From an uncultured bacterium (lineage in GTDB: Bacteria > Bacillota > Clostridia > Lachnospirales > Lachnospiraceae): DNA of 31,395 bases. The position numbers and the translations under genes were made by a program. The DNA is taken from positions 1-31,395 of the forward strand of contig CAJMRM010000039.1 of the NCBI GenBank assembly GCA_905215775.1. The letters are read 5' to 3'. Below the pieces are notes generated by a model. It was not told the DNA's origin, did not search any database, and was given only the letters and a program-made list of their open reading frames with translations. This document shows, one piece after another, positions 7,192 through 15,340 of this stretch; the first letter of the stretch is position 1, and each line of letters begins with the position of its first letter.

Positions 7192-9219
7192 ATGCATATG
7201 ACCAACAAAGAGATCGGCGCTGCTATGACCATCAAGCTGGATCCGGTTCTTCCGGAATATCCCGTATTTAAGGAAGGGATCCGCCGCGCTCCGATGCGCG
7301 ACCTGACCCTCTCCGACCATGAAAAGAAGCTGGCTGTGAAAAATGCCCTCCGCTATGTACCTGAGGAGCTCCATGAGGCCCTGGCTCCGGAGTTTATGGA
7401 AGAGCTCCTGACCCGCGGCCGGATCTACGGCTACCGCTTTATGCCAAAGGAACGGATCTACGGAAAGCCCATCGACGAATATAAGGGAAACTGCGTCCAG
7501 GGCAAGGCCTTCCAGGTGATGATCGACAACAACTTAAACCATGACGTGGCTCTTTATCCCTATGAGCTTGTAACCTACGGCGAGACCGGACAGGTATGCC
7601 AGAACTGGATGCAGTACCAGCTCCTGAAAAAATATCTGGAGGTCCTCACCGACGAGCAGACCCTTGTGGTGATGTCCGGCCATCCCCTGGGCCTTTTCCA
7701 CTCCCATAAGCAGGCCCCCAGAGTGGTGATCACCAACGGCCTTATGGTAGGCGAGGGCGATAACCCGGAGACCTGGGCCAAGGCAACGGCCATGGGCTGC
7801 TCCTCCTATGGCCAGATGACTGCCGGAGGCTGGATGTACATCGGACCCCAGGGCATCGTCCACGGTACCTTCAATACCCTCTTAAACGCAGGCCGTAAAT
7901 TCTTAGGCGTTCCCGCAGAAGGAAACCTGGCCGGCCACTTATTCGTCACCAGCGGACTGGGCGGCATGAGCGGCGCACAGCCCAAGGCCATTGAGATCGC
8001 CGGCGGCGTAGGCATCATCGCCGAGGTGGATTCCTCCCGGATCGAGACCCGCCACAGCCAGGGCTGGGTAAAAATGATCTGCGAGTCTCCGGAGGAGGCG
8101 TTCCGCACCGCCCGGACCTATATGGACAAAAAGGAACCCATGTCCATCGCCTTCCACGGAAATATCGTGGATCTGCTGGAATACGCCGTAAACAACAACA
8201 TCCATATCGACCTGCTCTCCGACCAGACCTCCTGTCACGTTCCCTACGACGGCGGCTACTGCCCCCAGGGCCTGACCTTTGAGGAGCGGACCGAGATGCT
8301 GGACCATGACCATGAAAAATTCTGCGAGCTGGTCAACCGTTCCCTGACCACCCACTTCCATATGATCCGGACGCTGGTGGGACGGGGCTCCTATTTCTTC
8401 GATTACGGCAACGCCTTCATGAAGGCCGTATTTGACGCCGGAAATAAAGAAATCTCCAAAAACGGCGTGGATACCTCCGAGGGCTTCATCTTCCCGTCCT
8501 ATGTGGAGGACATCCTGGGACCGGAGTTATTCGACTACGGCTACGGCCCGTTCCGCTGGTGCTGTCTGTCCGGAAAACATGAGGACCTTATCAAGACCGA
8601 CCATGCGGCCATGGAGATCATCGATCCCAGCCGCCGCTTCCAGGACCGGGACAACTGGATCTGGATCCGCGATGCGGAAAAGAACCAGCTGGTGGTGGGG
8701 ACCCAGTGCCGGATCCTCTACCAGGACGCCCTGGGAAGACGGGACATCGCTTTAAAATTCAATGAAATGGTAAGGAACGGAGAGATCGGACCGGTGATGC
8801 TGGGCCGTGACCACCACGACACCGGCGGAACCGACTCCCCGTACCGGGAGACCTCCAATATCTATGACGGCTCCAACTTCACAGCCGACATGGCGACCCA
8901 CTGCTACGCAGGCAACGCAGCCCGCGGCATGACCCTTGTGGCTCTCCACAACGGCGGCGGCACCGGCATCGGAAAGGCCATCAACGGCGGCTTCGGCCTT
9001 GTCTTAGACGGCTCCGAGCTCACGGACCAGATCATCCGCGAGGCCATTCCGTGGGATACCATGGTGGGCGTTTCCAGAAGAAGCTGGGCAAGAAACGAGC
9101 ACTCCATCGCGACCGTGGCCGAATATAATAAGAAGTTTGCCGGCTCCGATGCCATCACAATGCCCTATATCGCCGATGACGAGCTGATCGAGCGCGTATT
9201 TAACAACGCATGTAAATAA
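7192..9219 (+). CDS. hutU: Urocanate hydratase
   Basis: A 675-residue urocanase, which adds water to urocanate using tightly bound NAD as an electrophile to give 4-imidazolone-5-propionate. Conserved blocks include GHPLGLFHSHKQAPRVVITNG (about 163-183), MTAGGWMYIGPQGIVHGT, the glycine-rich VTSGLGGMSGAQPKA (NAD-binding region), YGYGPFRW (449-456) and the C-terminal HNGGGTGIGKAINGGFG. The length matches the long urocanase form (about 670-680) seen in Clostridia and eukaryotes rather than the 555-residue enterobacterial form. The ATG at 7192 follows AAGGA by 5 bases; an ATG two codons on (7198) is equally plausible. It is first gene of the plus-strand hut unit. Confidence 0.96.
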   Translation: MHMTNKEIGAAMTIKLDPVLPEYPVFKEGIRRAPMRDLTLSDHEKKLAVKNALRYVPEELHEALAPEFMEELLTRGRIYGYRFMPKERIYGKPIDEYKGNCVQGKAFQVMIDNNLNHDVALYPYELVTYGETGQVCQNWMQYQLLKKYLEVLTDEQTLVVMSGHPLGLFHSHKQAPRVVITNGLMVGEGDNPETWAKATAMGCSSYGQMTAGGWMYIGPQGIVHGTFNTLLNAGRKFLGVPAEGNLAGHLFVTSGLGGMSGAQPKAIEIAGGVGIIAEVDSSRIETRHSQGWVKMICESPEEAFRTARTYMDKKEPMSIAFHGNIVDLLEYAVNNNIHIDLLSDQTSCHVPYDGGYCPQGLTFEERTEMLDHDHEKFCELVNRSLTTHFHMIRTLVGRGSYFFDYGNAFMKAVFDAGNKEISKNGVDTSEGFIFPSYVEDILGPELFDYGYGPFRWCCLSGKHEDLIKTDHAAMEIIDPSRRFQDRDNWIWIRDAEKNQLVVGTQCRILYQDALGRRDIALKFNEMVRNGEIGPVMLGRDHHDTGGTDSPYRETSNIYDGSNFTADMATHCYAGNAARGMTLVALHNGGGTGIGKAINGGFGLVLDGSELTDQIIREAIPWDTMVGVSRRSWARNEHSIATVAEYNKKFAGSDAITMPYIADDELIERVFNNACK

Positions 9220-9229
9220 CCATACTGCC

Positions 9230-9288
9230 CCGGCCTGAGCAGCCTTCTGCCCAGGCCGGAACCGCCTGGGAACGGATCCGGCGGTTCC
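9230..9288 (+). other. Two tandem hairpins between hutU and hutI
   Basis: Hairpin one (9230-9259) pairs CCGGCCTG-A-GCAG with CTGC-C-CAGGCCGG around a CCTT loop. Hairpin two (9258-9288) pairs GGAACCGCC with GGCGGTTCC perfectly. They share two bases. Neither is followed by a run of T, so they are unlikely to be efficient terminators. A role in mRNA processing, segmental stability or partial attenuation between the two genes fits better. Confidence 0.6.
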
Positions 9289-9312
9289 TTTGCAGAGAAA
9301 GTAGGAAGCTAT

Positions 9313-10626
9313 ATGAAAAAACTTTATATCCGCCGCGCCTCCGAGCTGGTGACCTGCCGGGGCTCTGCTCCAAAAAAAGGCACGGAAATGGCCGATATCG
9401 GTCTTATAAAAAATGGTGGCGTTCTGATCCATGACGACCGGATCTTTGCTGTGGGCTCCACAGAGGAGCTGGATCTTCTGGCAGGCTTTGAAGAGGGCTC
9501 CGCATGTACGGAAACCGCTTCCGGCTATACGGTCCTGGACGCCTCCGGAAAAACCGTTCTTCCGGGCTTTGTGGATTCCCACACCCACTTTATCTTCGGC
9601 GGCTACCGGGCCGAGGAGTTTTCCTGGCGCTTAAAGGGCGACACCTATATGTCCATCATGGAGCGGGGCGGCGGCATCAACGCCACCGTGGGCCCCACCA
9701 GGGACGCCTCCATCCAGGAGCTGGTTTCTGTGGGAAGGGAACGGATGAACCGGATGCTGGAATTCGGCGTGACCACCGTTGAGGGAAAAAGCGGCTACGG
9801 TATGGACCGGGATACGGAATTAAAGCAGCTTCGGGCCATGAAGGAGCTGGACGCCTCCCATCCGGTGGATATCGTGACCACCTTCCTGGGCCCCCACAGC
9901 GTTCTGCCCCAGTATAAGGGAAGGGAACGGGAATTCATCGATATGCTCTTGCAGGACGTGATGCCTGTGGTCAAGGAGGAGGGACTGGCAGAGTTTGCCG
10001 ATATCTTCTGTGAAAAGGGCGTGTTCGGCATCGAGGACTCCGAATACTATCTGACCAAAGCAAAGGAAATGGGCTTCAGGCTGAAGGTCCATGCAGATGA
10101 AATGAACTCCCTGGGTGGCGCGGAGCTGGCCGCCCGCACCGGCGCATATTCTGCGGACCACCTTTTAAAGGCCTCTGACGAGGGGATCCGCCAGATGGCA
10201 GAGGCTGGCGTCATCAGTACGCTGCTGCCGGCCACCGCCTTCTGCTTAAAAGAGCCCTTCGCTCCGGCGAGAAAGATGATCGATTCCGGCTGCGCCGTGG
10301 CCCTGGCTTCGGATCTGAACCCCGGAAGCTGCTTTACCAACAGCATCCCCCTTCTGACAGCCCTGGGCTGCATCTATATGAATATGTCCATTGAGGAAGT
10401 GATCACGGCCCTCACCATCAACGGGGCCGCAGCCCTTGGGCGCGCCGATTCCATCGGAAGCCTGGAAAAGGACAAAAAAGCCGATGTGGTCATCTTAAAA
10501 TACCCGTCCATCCACTTTATGCCCTACCATACGGGTATCAACCTGGTGGAGACTGTCATAAAGAATGGAGATGTGGCATACCAGAAGGAATGGGAAAGGC
10601 TCCCGGAATTTAAAAAAGGGAATTAA
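9313..10626 (+). CDS. hutI: Imidazolonepropionase
   Basis: A 437-residue amidohydrolase that hydrolyses 4-imidazolone-5-propionate to N-formimino-L-glutamate. The metal site is visible: His90 and His92 in FVDSHTHF, His260 in KVHADEM, His283 in SADHLL and Asp334 in ASDLNPGS. Further family motifs are GGGINATV and GKSGYGM, which contact substrate in known structures. The ATG is preceded by GTAGGAAG. It lies 93 bp after hutU, across two hairpins, with no promoter evident, so it is probably in the same operon. Its product feeds FtcD in the divergent hut unit. Length is slightly above the typical 405-425. Confidence 0.96.
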   Translation: MKKLYIRRASELVTCRGSAPKKGTEMADIGLIKNGGVLIHDDRIFAVGSTEELDLLAGFEEGSACTETASGYTVLDASGKTVLPGFVDSHTHFIFGGYRAEEFSWRLKGDTYMSIMERGGGINATVGPTRDASIQELVSVGRERMNRMLEFGVTTVEGKSGYGMDRDTELKQLRAMKELDASHPVDIVTTFLGPHSVLPQYKGREREFIDMLLQDVMPVVKEEGLAEFADIFCEKGVFGIEDSEYYLTKAKEMGFRLKVHADEMNSLGGAELAARTGAYSADHLLKASDEGIRQMAEAGVISTLLPATAFCLKEPFAPARKMIDSGCAVALASDLNPGSCFTNSIPLLTALGCIYMNMSIEEVITALTINGAAALGRADSIGSLEKDKKADVVILKYPSIHFMPYHTGINLVETVIKNGDVAYQKEWERLPEFKKGN

Positions 10627-10631
10627 ATGAA

Positions 10632-11306
10632 ATGATTGAAATAACTGAATTTATCAAAGAATATATGGCTGCCCTGGATCAGGCCTTTCCGGACCGTGTC
10701 TGGTTTGCCGGACTCCAGGGGAGCTACGGCCGCGGGGAAGCCACAGAATCCAGTGACATTGATATGGTGGTGATCCTGGACCAGCTCTCCGTCAGCGATA
10801 TCCGCACCTATGACGCCATGCTGGATACCCTCCCCTGCCGGGAGCTTATCTGCGGCTTCCTGTCCGGAAAGCAGGAGCTGGAAAACTGGGAGCCCTCGGA
10901 GCTTTTCCAGTTCTGCCGCGACACCACCCCCATCAGAGGAAGCCTGGACCAGGTGCTCTCCTCCGTCACCAGCGCCGATATAGCCCGGGCCATAAAGTCC
11001 GGCGCCTGCGGCGTCTACCACGGCTGCGTCCACAATATGCTGTATGAAAAAAATGAGGATATTTTAAAGGGACTCTATAAATCCGCCTCCTTTGTCCTCC
11101 AGGCGGTCCACTTCCAGCGGACCGGAGTTTATGTAAGACATATGGCGGAGCTGGTGTCTGTCCTGCCCCCAGAGGAAAACGCCGTTCTCCAGACCTTTAT
11201 GGAACTGAAGGGCGGAAAAGCGGTTGCCTTTGATGCCATGTCGGAGCAGCTTTTTTCCTGGGCGGGGAAATTGGCGGGGACGCCTGGGATGATGGATACA
11301 GAATAG
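10632..11306 (+). CDS. Nucleotidyltransferase-fold protein of unknown substrate
   Basis: A 224-residue protein with the N-terminal minimal nucleotidyltransferase motif G30-S31 then Asp42 and Asp44 (GSYGRGEATESSDIDMVV), the catalytic pattern of polymerase-beta-like nucleotidyltransferases. A third acidic residue near CRELICGFL is plausible. The C-terminal half is helical, as in antibiotic nucleotidyltransferases and HEPN-associated proteins. The start lies 5 bases after the hutI stop, so it is co-expressed with hutU-hutI. No known histidine-pathway step needs such an enzyme. It might modify a small molecule (aminoglycoside-type), a protein or tRNA; the sequence does not tell. The strong terminator follows it, making it the last gene of the unit. 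Confidence 0.8.
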   Translation: MIEITEFIKEYMAALDQAFPDRVWFAGLQGSYGRGEATESSDIDMVVILDQLSVSDIRTYDAMLDTLPCRELICGFLSGKQELENWEPSELFQFCRDTTPIRGSLDQVLSSVTSADIARAIKSGACGVYHGCVHNMLYEKNEDILKGLYKSASFVLQAVHFQRTGVYVRHMAELVSVLPPEENAVLQTFMELKGGKAVAFDAMSEQLFSWAGKLAGTPGMMDTE

Positions 11307-11324
11307 GAAAACAAAGTAGACAAC

Positions 11325-11352
11325 GGGCGCTGCCAGAAAACAGGCAGCGCCC
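11325..11352. terminator. Intrinsic terminator between convergent operons
   Basis: A perfect 10-bp GC-rich stem GGGCGCTGCC / GGCAGCGCCC with an 8-base loop. It sits between the plus-strand nucleotidyltransferase gene (ends 11306) and the minus-strand aminotransferase gene (ends 11376). TTAAAATAT follows on the plus strand; the minus-strand side is less T-rich. Confidence 0.8.
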
Positions 11353-11375
11353 TTAAAATATGGCTGTGATCTATA

Positions 11376-12563
11376 CTAGATATTCTTTTTCCACTGATCG
11401 TATCCAGCTTTTATACACTCCAGTGCCCGAAGAAGCACCTCCCGCTGCGTCGCTATGTTGACTCTTAAAAAGCCGTTTCCCCCGGTTCCATACATACTCC
11501 CGTCATTCAGCTGTACTCCCCACCCGGCAAACAGGCCGAGAAGCTCTTCCTGTGGAAGTCCCCATTTCCTGCAGTCCATCCACAGGAGATAACCGCCCTC
11601 CGGTTCTATGATATGCAGCTCTGGTATATGTTCTCCTAGAAACTCTTTCGTAATCCGGATATTTTCTGCAAAATATTCGTTCTGCTGGTCTACATAATCC
11701 TCACACTCATTATAAGCTGTGATCAATGCCTCTGTCCCCATAAAATTATGGTCGAAATGGAACTGATGATATACTTTCTCGTACGCGCGTCTCATGGACG
11801 GCTCCTGGATCACCACATAGGCAGAATAAAATCCAGACAGATTAAATGTCTTCCCTGGCCCGCTCATTACAATAGAGAATTTTTCAGCACCCGGTATGGA
11901 AAAAACAGGCGTATGAACATGTCCCTTATAAACAATATCTCCATGCATCTCGTCGCTGACGATTAAAATATGATTCTTTTCACATATTTTGCATAGTCTG
12001 GACAACTCCTCCTTTGTCCAGACTCTCCCCACCGGATTATGAGGATTACAGATCAAAAGCATCCGGGTACTGGGGTCCTCCGCTTTTGCTTCCAGATCCT
12101 CCCAGTCCATCTCATATCTCCCATCTCTAAAAAGAAGATGATTGCTGATCACCTTTCTTCCCATATTTTCTGTGATGATCCGGAAATTATGGTATACCGG
12201 CTCCTGGATGATCACAGTATCTCCTGGATCCGTCAATGCCAGAAGCAGCATCCACAGAGCTCCTGTCATGATTCCCTGGGAATGACAGACAGCTTCCTGC
12301 TCCAGAGAAATTCCATACCGCTTTCTATACCATCCGGCAACAGCACTCTGGAACCGTTCTTCCGGGAACTCATGGTATGCATATATTCCAAACTCTGCTT
12401 TCTCGCACACAGCCCGGATCACCGGATCCGGACAGCGGAAATCTGTGTCCGCAACTCCCAGAGGAATTCTTTTTCCTCCCTCTCCTTCAGTATCCCACTT
12501 ATACGATCCGCTCCCTATACGGTTTATGGGTTCATCAAAATAATATGTATCTTTCATGGTCAT
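11376..12563 (-). CDS. PatB/MalY-type PLP-dependent C-S lyase (cystathionine beta-lyase-like aminotransferase)
   Basis: A 395-residue fold-type I PLP enzyme of the MalY/PatB group. Features are IPLGVADTDFRCPDPV near residue 40 (the MalY/PatB ADMDF-like motif), ICNPHNPVGRVWT (172-183), the PLP-contacting Asp204 in IVSDEMHGDIV, and Schiff-base Lys238 in SGPGKTFNLSG. The family cleaves C-S bonds of cystathionine, cysteine or related compounds to pyruvate, ammonia and a thiol. Its ATG overlaps the ATPase gene stop by 4 bases, so it is translationally coupled to the ABC transporter. This coupling implies that the transporter supplies its substrate, with cystine, cystathionine or an S-conjugate most likely. 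A pure transaminase activity is the alternative. Confidence 0.87.
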   Translation of the reverse strand: MTMKDTYYFDEPINRIGSGSYKWDTEGEGGKRIPLGVADTDFRCPDPVIRAVCEKAEFGIYAYHEFPEERFQSAVAGWYRKRYGISLEQEAVCHSQGIMTGALWMLLLALTDPGDTVIIQEPVYHNFRIITENMGRKVISNHLLFRDGRYEMDWEDLEAKAEDPSTRMLLICNPHNPVGRVWTKEELSRLCKICEKNHILIVSDEMHGDIVYKGHVHTPVFSIPGAEKFSIVMSGPGKTFNLSGFYSAYVVIQEPSMRRAYEKVYHQFHFDHNFMGTEALITAYNECEDYVDQQNEYFAENIRITKEFLGEHIPELHIIEPEGGYLLWMDCRKWGLPQEELLGLFAGWGVQLNDGSMYGTGGNGFLRVNIATQREVLLRALECIKAGYDQWKKNI

Positions 12564-13312
12564 CCCACATCCTTACAATGCATTAAAAACTTTTTTGTCA
12601 GTTCCTCTTTTGGATTATTAAATATTTGTTCCGGTGTACCTGTTTCTACGATGTACCCGCTGTCCATGTAAATGATCCGGTCTGCCACCTCTCTGGCAAA
12701 GGCCATTTCATGGGTCACAATAAGCATAGTTGTATTGTGTTCCCGTACAATATCCTTGATCACCCCCAGTACCTCTCCCACCAGATATGGATCCAAAGCA
12801 CTGGTAGGTTCATCAAACAGGAGCACCTTCGGTTTTAAAGCCATCGCCCGTCCAATGGCAACCCTCTGCTGCTGTCCGCCCGAAAGTGTAGCCGGATAAG
12901 ATTCTGCCTTATCTGCCAGGCCTACCTTTTCCAGAATCTCCAAAGCCTCCCTCCGCGCATCCTCTTTTCCTCTTTTTTTAACGATTTCCGGAGCCAGGGC
13001 AATATTATCCAGAATTGTCTTATTGGCAAAAAGACAAAAATTCTGGAAAATCATAGCACTCTGTTTTCTAAGCTGGTATACCTCTTTTTTATGATACCTC
13101 TCTGTATGGATCTCCACATCGCCGATACGGATCGATCCCTTGTCAGGAATTTCCAGGAAATTGAGACACCGGAGGAGCGTGGACTTTCCGGTTCCTGAAG
13201 GCCCAATGACAGCCACCACTTCCCCCTCATTGATCTCCAGATCGATTCCTTTTAAAACCTTTAATTCTCCAAACTGTTTTTCCAGTCCCTTGACACTGAT
13301 CATACTGTTCAT
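12560..13312 (-). CDS. Polar amino acid ABC transporter, ATP-binding protein
   Basis: A 250-residue ABC ATPase of the GlnQ/TcyC class. Walker A is GPSGTGKST (37-45), Q-loop is IFQNFCLF, signature is LSGGQQQRVAIGRAMAL, Walker B is VLLFDEPTSALDP and the switch histidine is in IVTHEMAFA. It powers uptake by the membrane partner encoded immediately upstream. The ATG at 13312 overlaps the permease stop (ATGA) with GGGGAGG 5 bases before it. The gene overlaps the C-S lyase by 4 bases downstream. ATPases of this class are close homologues across glutamine, arginine and cystine importers, so substrate cannot be read from this subunit. Confidence 0.95.
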   Translation of the reverse strand: MNSMISVKGLEKQFGELKVLKGIDLEINEGEVVAVIGPSGTGKSTLLRCLNFLEIPDKGSIRIGDVEIHTERYHKKEVYQLRKQSAMIFQNFCLFANKTILDNIALAPEIVKKRGKEDARREALEILEKVGLADKAESYPATLSGGQQQRVAIGRAMALKPKVLLFDEPTSALDPYLVGEVLGVIKDIVREHNTTMLIVTHEMAFAREVADRIIYMDSGYIVETGTPEQIFNNPKEELTKKFLMHCKDVG

Positions 13313-13983
13313 GCTGACCTCCCCTGTAAATGAAACCGTTCTTCCAGCTTTTTCTGTCCAAAGCTGATTATTTTTGAAAGGACAAAATACAAGATGAACG
13401 CATCCAGATATGCTTCAAAAAACCGGAAGCCTGCATTTCCCACCAGGGAAGCCTCTCCCATGATTTCTCTGACTCCCAGTGTAAACGCCATGGACGAATT
13501 TTTCAGCAATGCAATAAAATCGTTGGCCAGCACCGGAACTGCTACCTTCGTTGCCTGCGGAAGAACAATGTGCCACATCACCTGCAGATTTGTCATTCCA
13601 ACTGCAAGTCCTGCTTCTGTCTGTCCCCTGGGAACCGATTCCAGTGCAGACCGCATATTTTCTGTCGTATAAGCCGATGCATTCAGCGCCAGGACAAGGA
13701 TTGATGCTGTAATGGGCTGCATATCGCGGAACACTGTAAAGATCTGGGCAAGCCCGTAATAGATAAAAAACATCTGGGTAAGCAAAGGAGTACCACGGAA
13801 AATATCAATATAAATATTTACTATTGGCGTCAGGATCCGGATCTTATAATACCGTATGATCGTAATAACCAAAGAAAATACCAGTGTCAGAGCCATGGAA
13901 CAAATGGAGATCCATAAGGTTACATGGATGTATGAAAGAATCTGCGGCATTTTCTCTAATGCATAAAGTAAATCAATTTTCAC
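13309..13983 (-). CDS. Polar amino acid ABC transporter, permease
   Basis: A permease of the HisM/GlnP family, 224 residues from the chosen start. Hydrophobic segments include the N-terminal TLWISICSMALTLVFSLVIT, a mid-protein ASILVLALNASAY and the C-terminal AFILYFVLSKIISF. The EAA cytoplasmic loop that docks the ATPase is seen as GQTEAGLAVGM. The start is taken as GTG (13981-13983), because AGGAGG lies 8 bases before it. An upstream ATG (14001) would contain that ribosome site within its own codons. It is separated from the binding-protein gene by a hairpin terminator and overlaps the ATPase gene. A homodimer is likely, as no second permease is present. Confidence 0.93.
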   Translation of the reverse strand: MKIDLLYALEKMPQILSYIHVTLWISICSMALTLVFSLVITIIRYYKIRILTPIVNIYIDIFRGTPLLTQMFFIYYGLAQIFTVFRDMQPITASILVLALNASAYTTENMRSALESVPRGQTEAGLAVGMTNLQVMWHIVLPQATKVAVPVLANDFIALLKNSSMAFTLGVREIMGEASLVGNAGFRFFEAYLDAFILYFVLSKIISFGQKKLEERFHLQGRSA

Positions 13984-14019
13984 AAATATTTCCTCCTGCA
14001 AAACATAGCATGAATTTCA

Positions 14020-14054
14020 AAAAAGGATGTCCATTATAAACGGACACCCTTTTT
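14020..14054 (-). terminator. Attenuating terminator inside the ABC operon
   Basis: Arms AAAAAGGATGTCC and GGACACCCTTTTT pair over 13 bases with one mismatch around a 9-base loop. On the minus strand it follows the binding-protein stop and ends in TTTTT. It lies before the permease gene, so it should let binding protein exceed membrane components, as is common in ABC operons. Confidence 0.8.
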
Positions 14055-14057
14055 CTC

Positions 14058-14906
14058 CTACTGGAGCAGCGGGTCATATGCAGTTACGTCAATCTCCAGC
14101 CATTTATCACAGAGTTCCTTCATTGTTCCATCGTCGATCATTTCCTGGGTTGCCTTTGAAAACATTTCACAGATTTTTTCAGATCTGGCATCATCCTTTC
14201 TCCAGGGAAGCGCACAGGAAGCCTCTTCCACAGTCGGGCATTCCGCCACTTCAAATCCCACGCCCAGGGACTTGGATTCTACCATGGCCGATACCGGGGA
14301 TTTATAAATAATATCCAACCGGCCCAGCGCCAGGTCATTTACATAATTTTCGTTATTATATGCAACGATCTCAAAATTCAGATTCTCTCTTTCCTGAAGC
14401 TTTTCCACAGCCAAGATCGAATTTCCACCCCCTGCAACGCCGATCTTATGTCCCTCCAGATCCTTATATGTCTTATAGAGACCTCCGTCCCCTTCTCTTA
14501 CAATGAACCTGTTTTCATCATAAATATACTCCCTGGAAAAAAGATATTTTTCCTGTCTTTCCTCATTTGGGAAAATGCAGCAGGCATACGTATCGATCTT
14601 GCCTGCATCCAGCTGTCCGAAAACGCCGTCCCAGGGAACCGTCTGGAGCTTGATGTCAAGCCCTGCCCGTTTACCGATTTCCTGGATCATTTCAATTTCA
14701 AAGCCTGTAGGCTCTCCGTCATCGCCCATATAGTTAAACGGCGGGTACGTACCGTCGATTCCAACAATCACCGTTCCAATCTCATCCTCTTTGGCGGCCT
14801 CGGTCTTTTTTCCAGCATCCCCGGATGTGCCTTCCCCTTTTCCACATGCAGTCATACATACTGCCATGAGCGCAGTCATTGCCAGTAATAATCCTTTCCT
14901 TCTCAT
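14058..14906 (-). CDS. Polar amino acid ABC transporter, substrate-binding lipoprotein
   Basis: A 282-residue family-3 solute-binding protein. It has a lipoprotein signal: Met-Arg-Arg-Lys, a hydrophobic stretch and the lipobox MTAC, with an acidic/Gly-rich linker after the cysteine (about residue 21). The mature part shows VGIDGTYPPFNYMGDDGEPT and GFEIEMIQEIGKRAGL, typical ligand-pocket segments, and FDxD-like DTYACCIFPNEERQEKYLF in the centre. The ATG at 14906 is used because AAGGAG lies just upstream and it gives a proper signal; in-frame upstream ATGs give a non-signal N-terminus. First gene of the four-gene operon. Ligand is not determinable; the coupled C-S lyase points to cystine or a related sulfur amino acid. 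Confidence 0.93.
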   Translation of the reverse strand: MRRKGLLLAMTALMAVCMTACGKGEGTSGDAGKKTEAAKEDEIGTVIVGIDGTYPPFNYMGDDGEPTGFEIEMIQEIGKRAGLDIKLQTVPWDGVFGQLDAGKIDTYACCIFPNEERQEKYLFSREYIYDENRFIVREGDGGLYKTYKDLEGHKIGVAGGGNSILAVEKLQERENLNFEIVAYNNENYVNDLALGRLDIIYKSPVSAMVESKSLGVGFEVAECPTVEEASCALPWRKDDARSEKICEMFSKATQEMIDDGTMKELCDKWLEIDVTAYDPLLQ

Positions 14907-15267
14907 AATAACCTCTCTTCTCCTTATAATAATCTTGTCCGCCCGGCACTCCTCCATGCCGTATTGGCTAATGCCTTTCCTCTCTATGAAGAACGCGAAC
15001 CTCATACAGGTTATCATACTTTTATCGATAAGTTAAATTGGATTTTTAAATATCTCTGTCGAATGATAATGCTTTTCTATATATTAATGTCGAATAACAA
15101 ATTTATTTTAAAATATAAATTAAAAATCAGAATTTATAGGATCCCTTACCCCCCCATAGTAATAAACAAGTGTACGCTTTCTACAAACAAAGGACAATAT
15201 ATAAAAAACTATTTCTTGCTGCAGATTAGATAAGAAAAAGGAAATACCTGGAAATATCCAATACAGC
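14907..15267. other. AT-rich intergenic region upstream of the ABC operon
   Basis: No gene is evident. The leader next to the binding-protein gene contains a small CGGCA/TGCCG hairpin (about 14935-14960) and a TTATCGATAA palindrome near 15025. Two copies of TGTCGAAT occur at 15057-15064 and 15088-15095, 31 bp apart, a possible operator. The region 15050-15150 is very AT-rich and may hold the operon promoter, but no clear -35/-10 pair could be fixed. No T-box or S-box consensus was found here. Confidence 0.4.
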
Positions 15268-15311
15268 AAAAAAGCTGTCACTCAACGAATTTCCATCGTT
15301 GAAGTGACAGC
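15268..15311 (-). terminator. Intrinsic terminator after rloB
   Basis: Arms GCTGTCACTCAACGA (15274-15288) and TCGTTG-A-AGTGACAGC (15296-15311) form a 15-bp stem with one bulged A. On the minus strand it follows the rloB stop and is followed by TTTTTT (15273-15268). Confidence 0.88.
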
Positions 15312-15340
15312 CATCTGCCATAACTTCTGTAAAGGTGATT

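Noticed and set aside
15057..15095. Two TGTCGAAT copies 31 bp apart as an operator of the ABC operon
   Set aside because: Eight-base repeats in AT-rich DNA with no firm promoter nearby; kept only as a note in the intergenic entry.
14907..15267. T-box or S-box leader for the ABC/C-S lyase operon
   Set aside because: No T-box sequence or S-box core was found in the leader.
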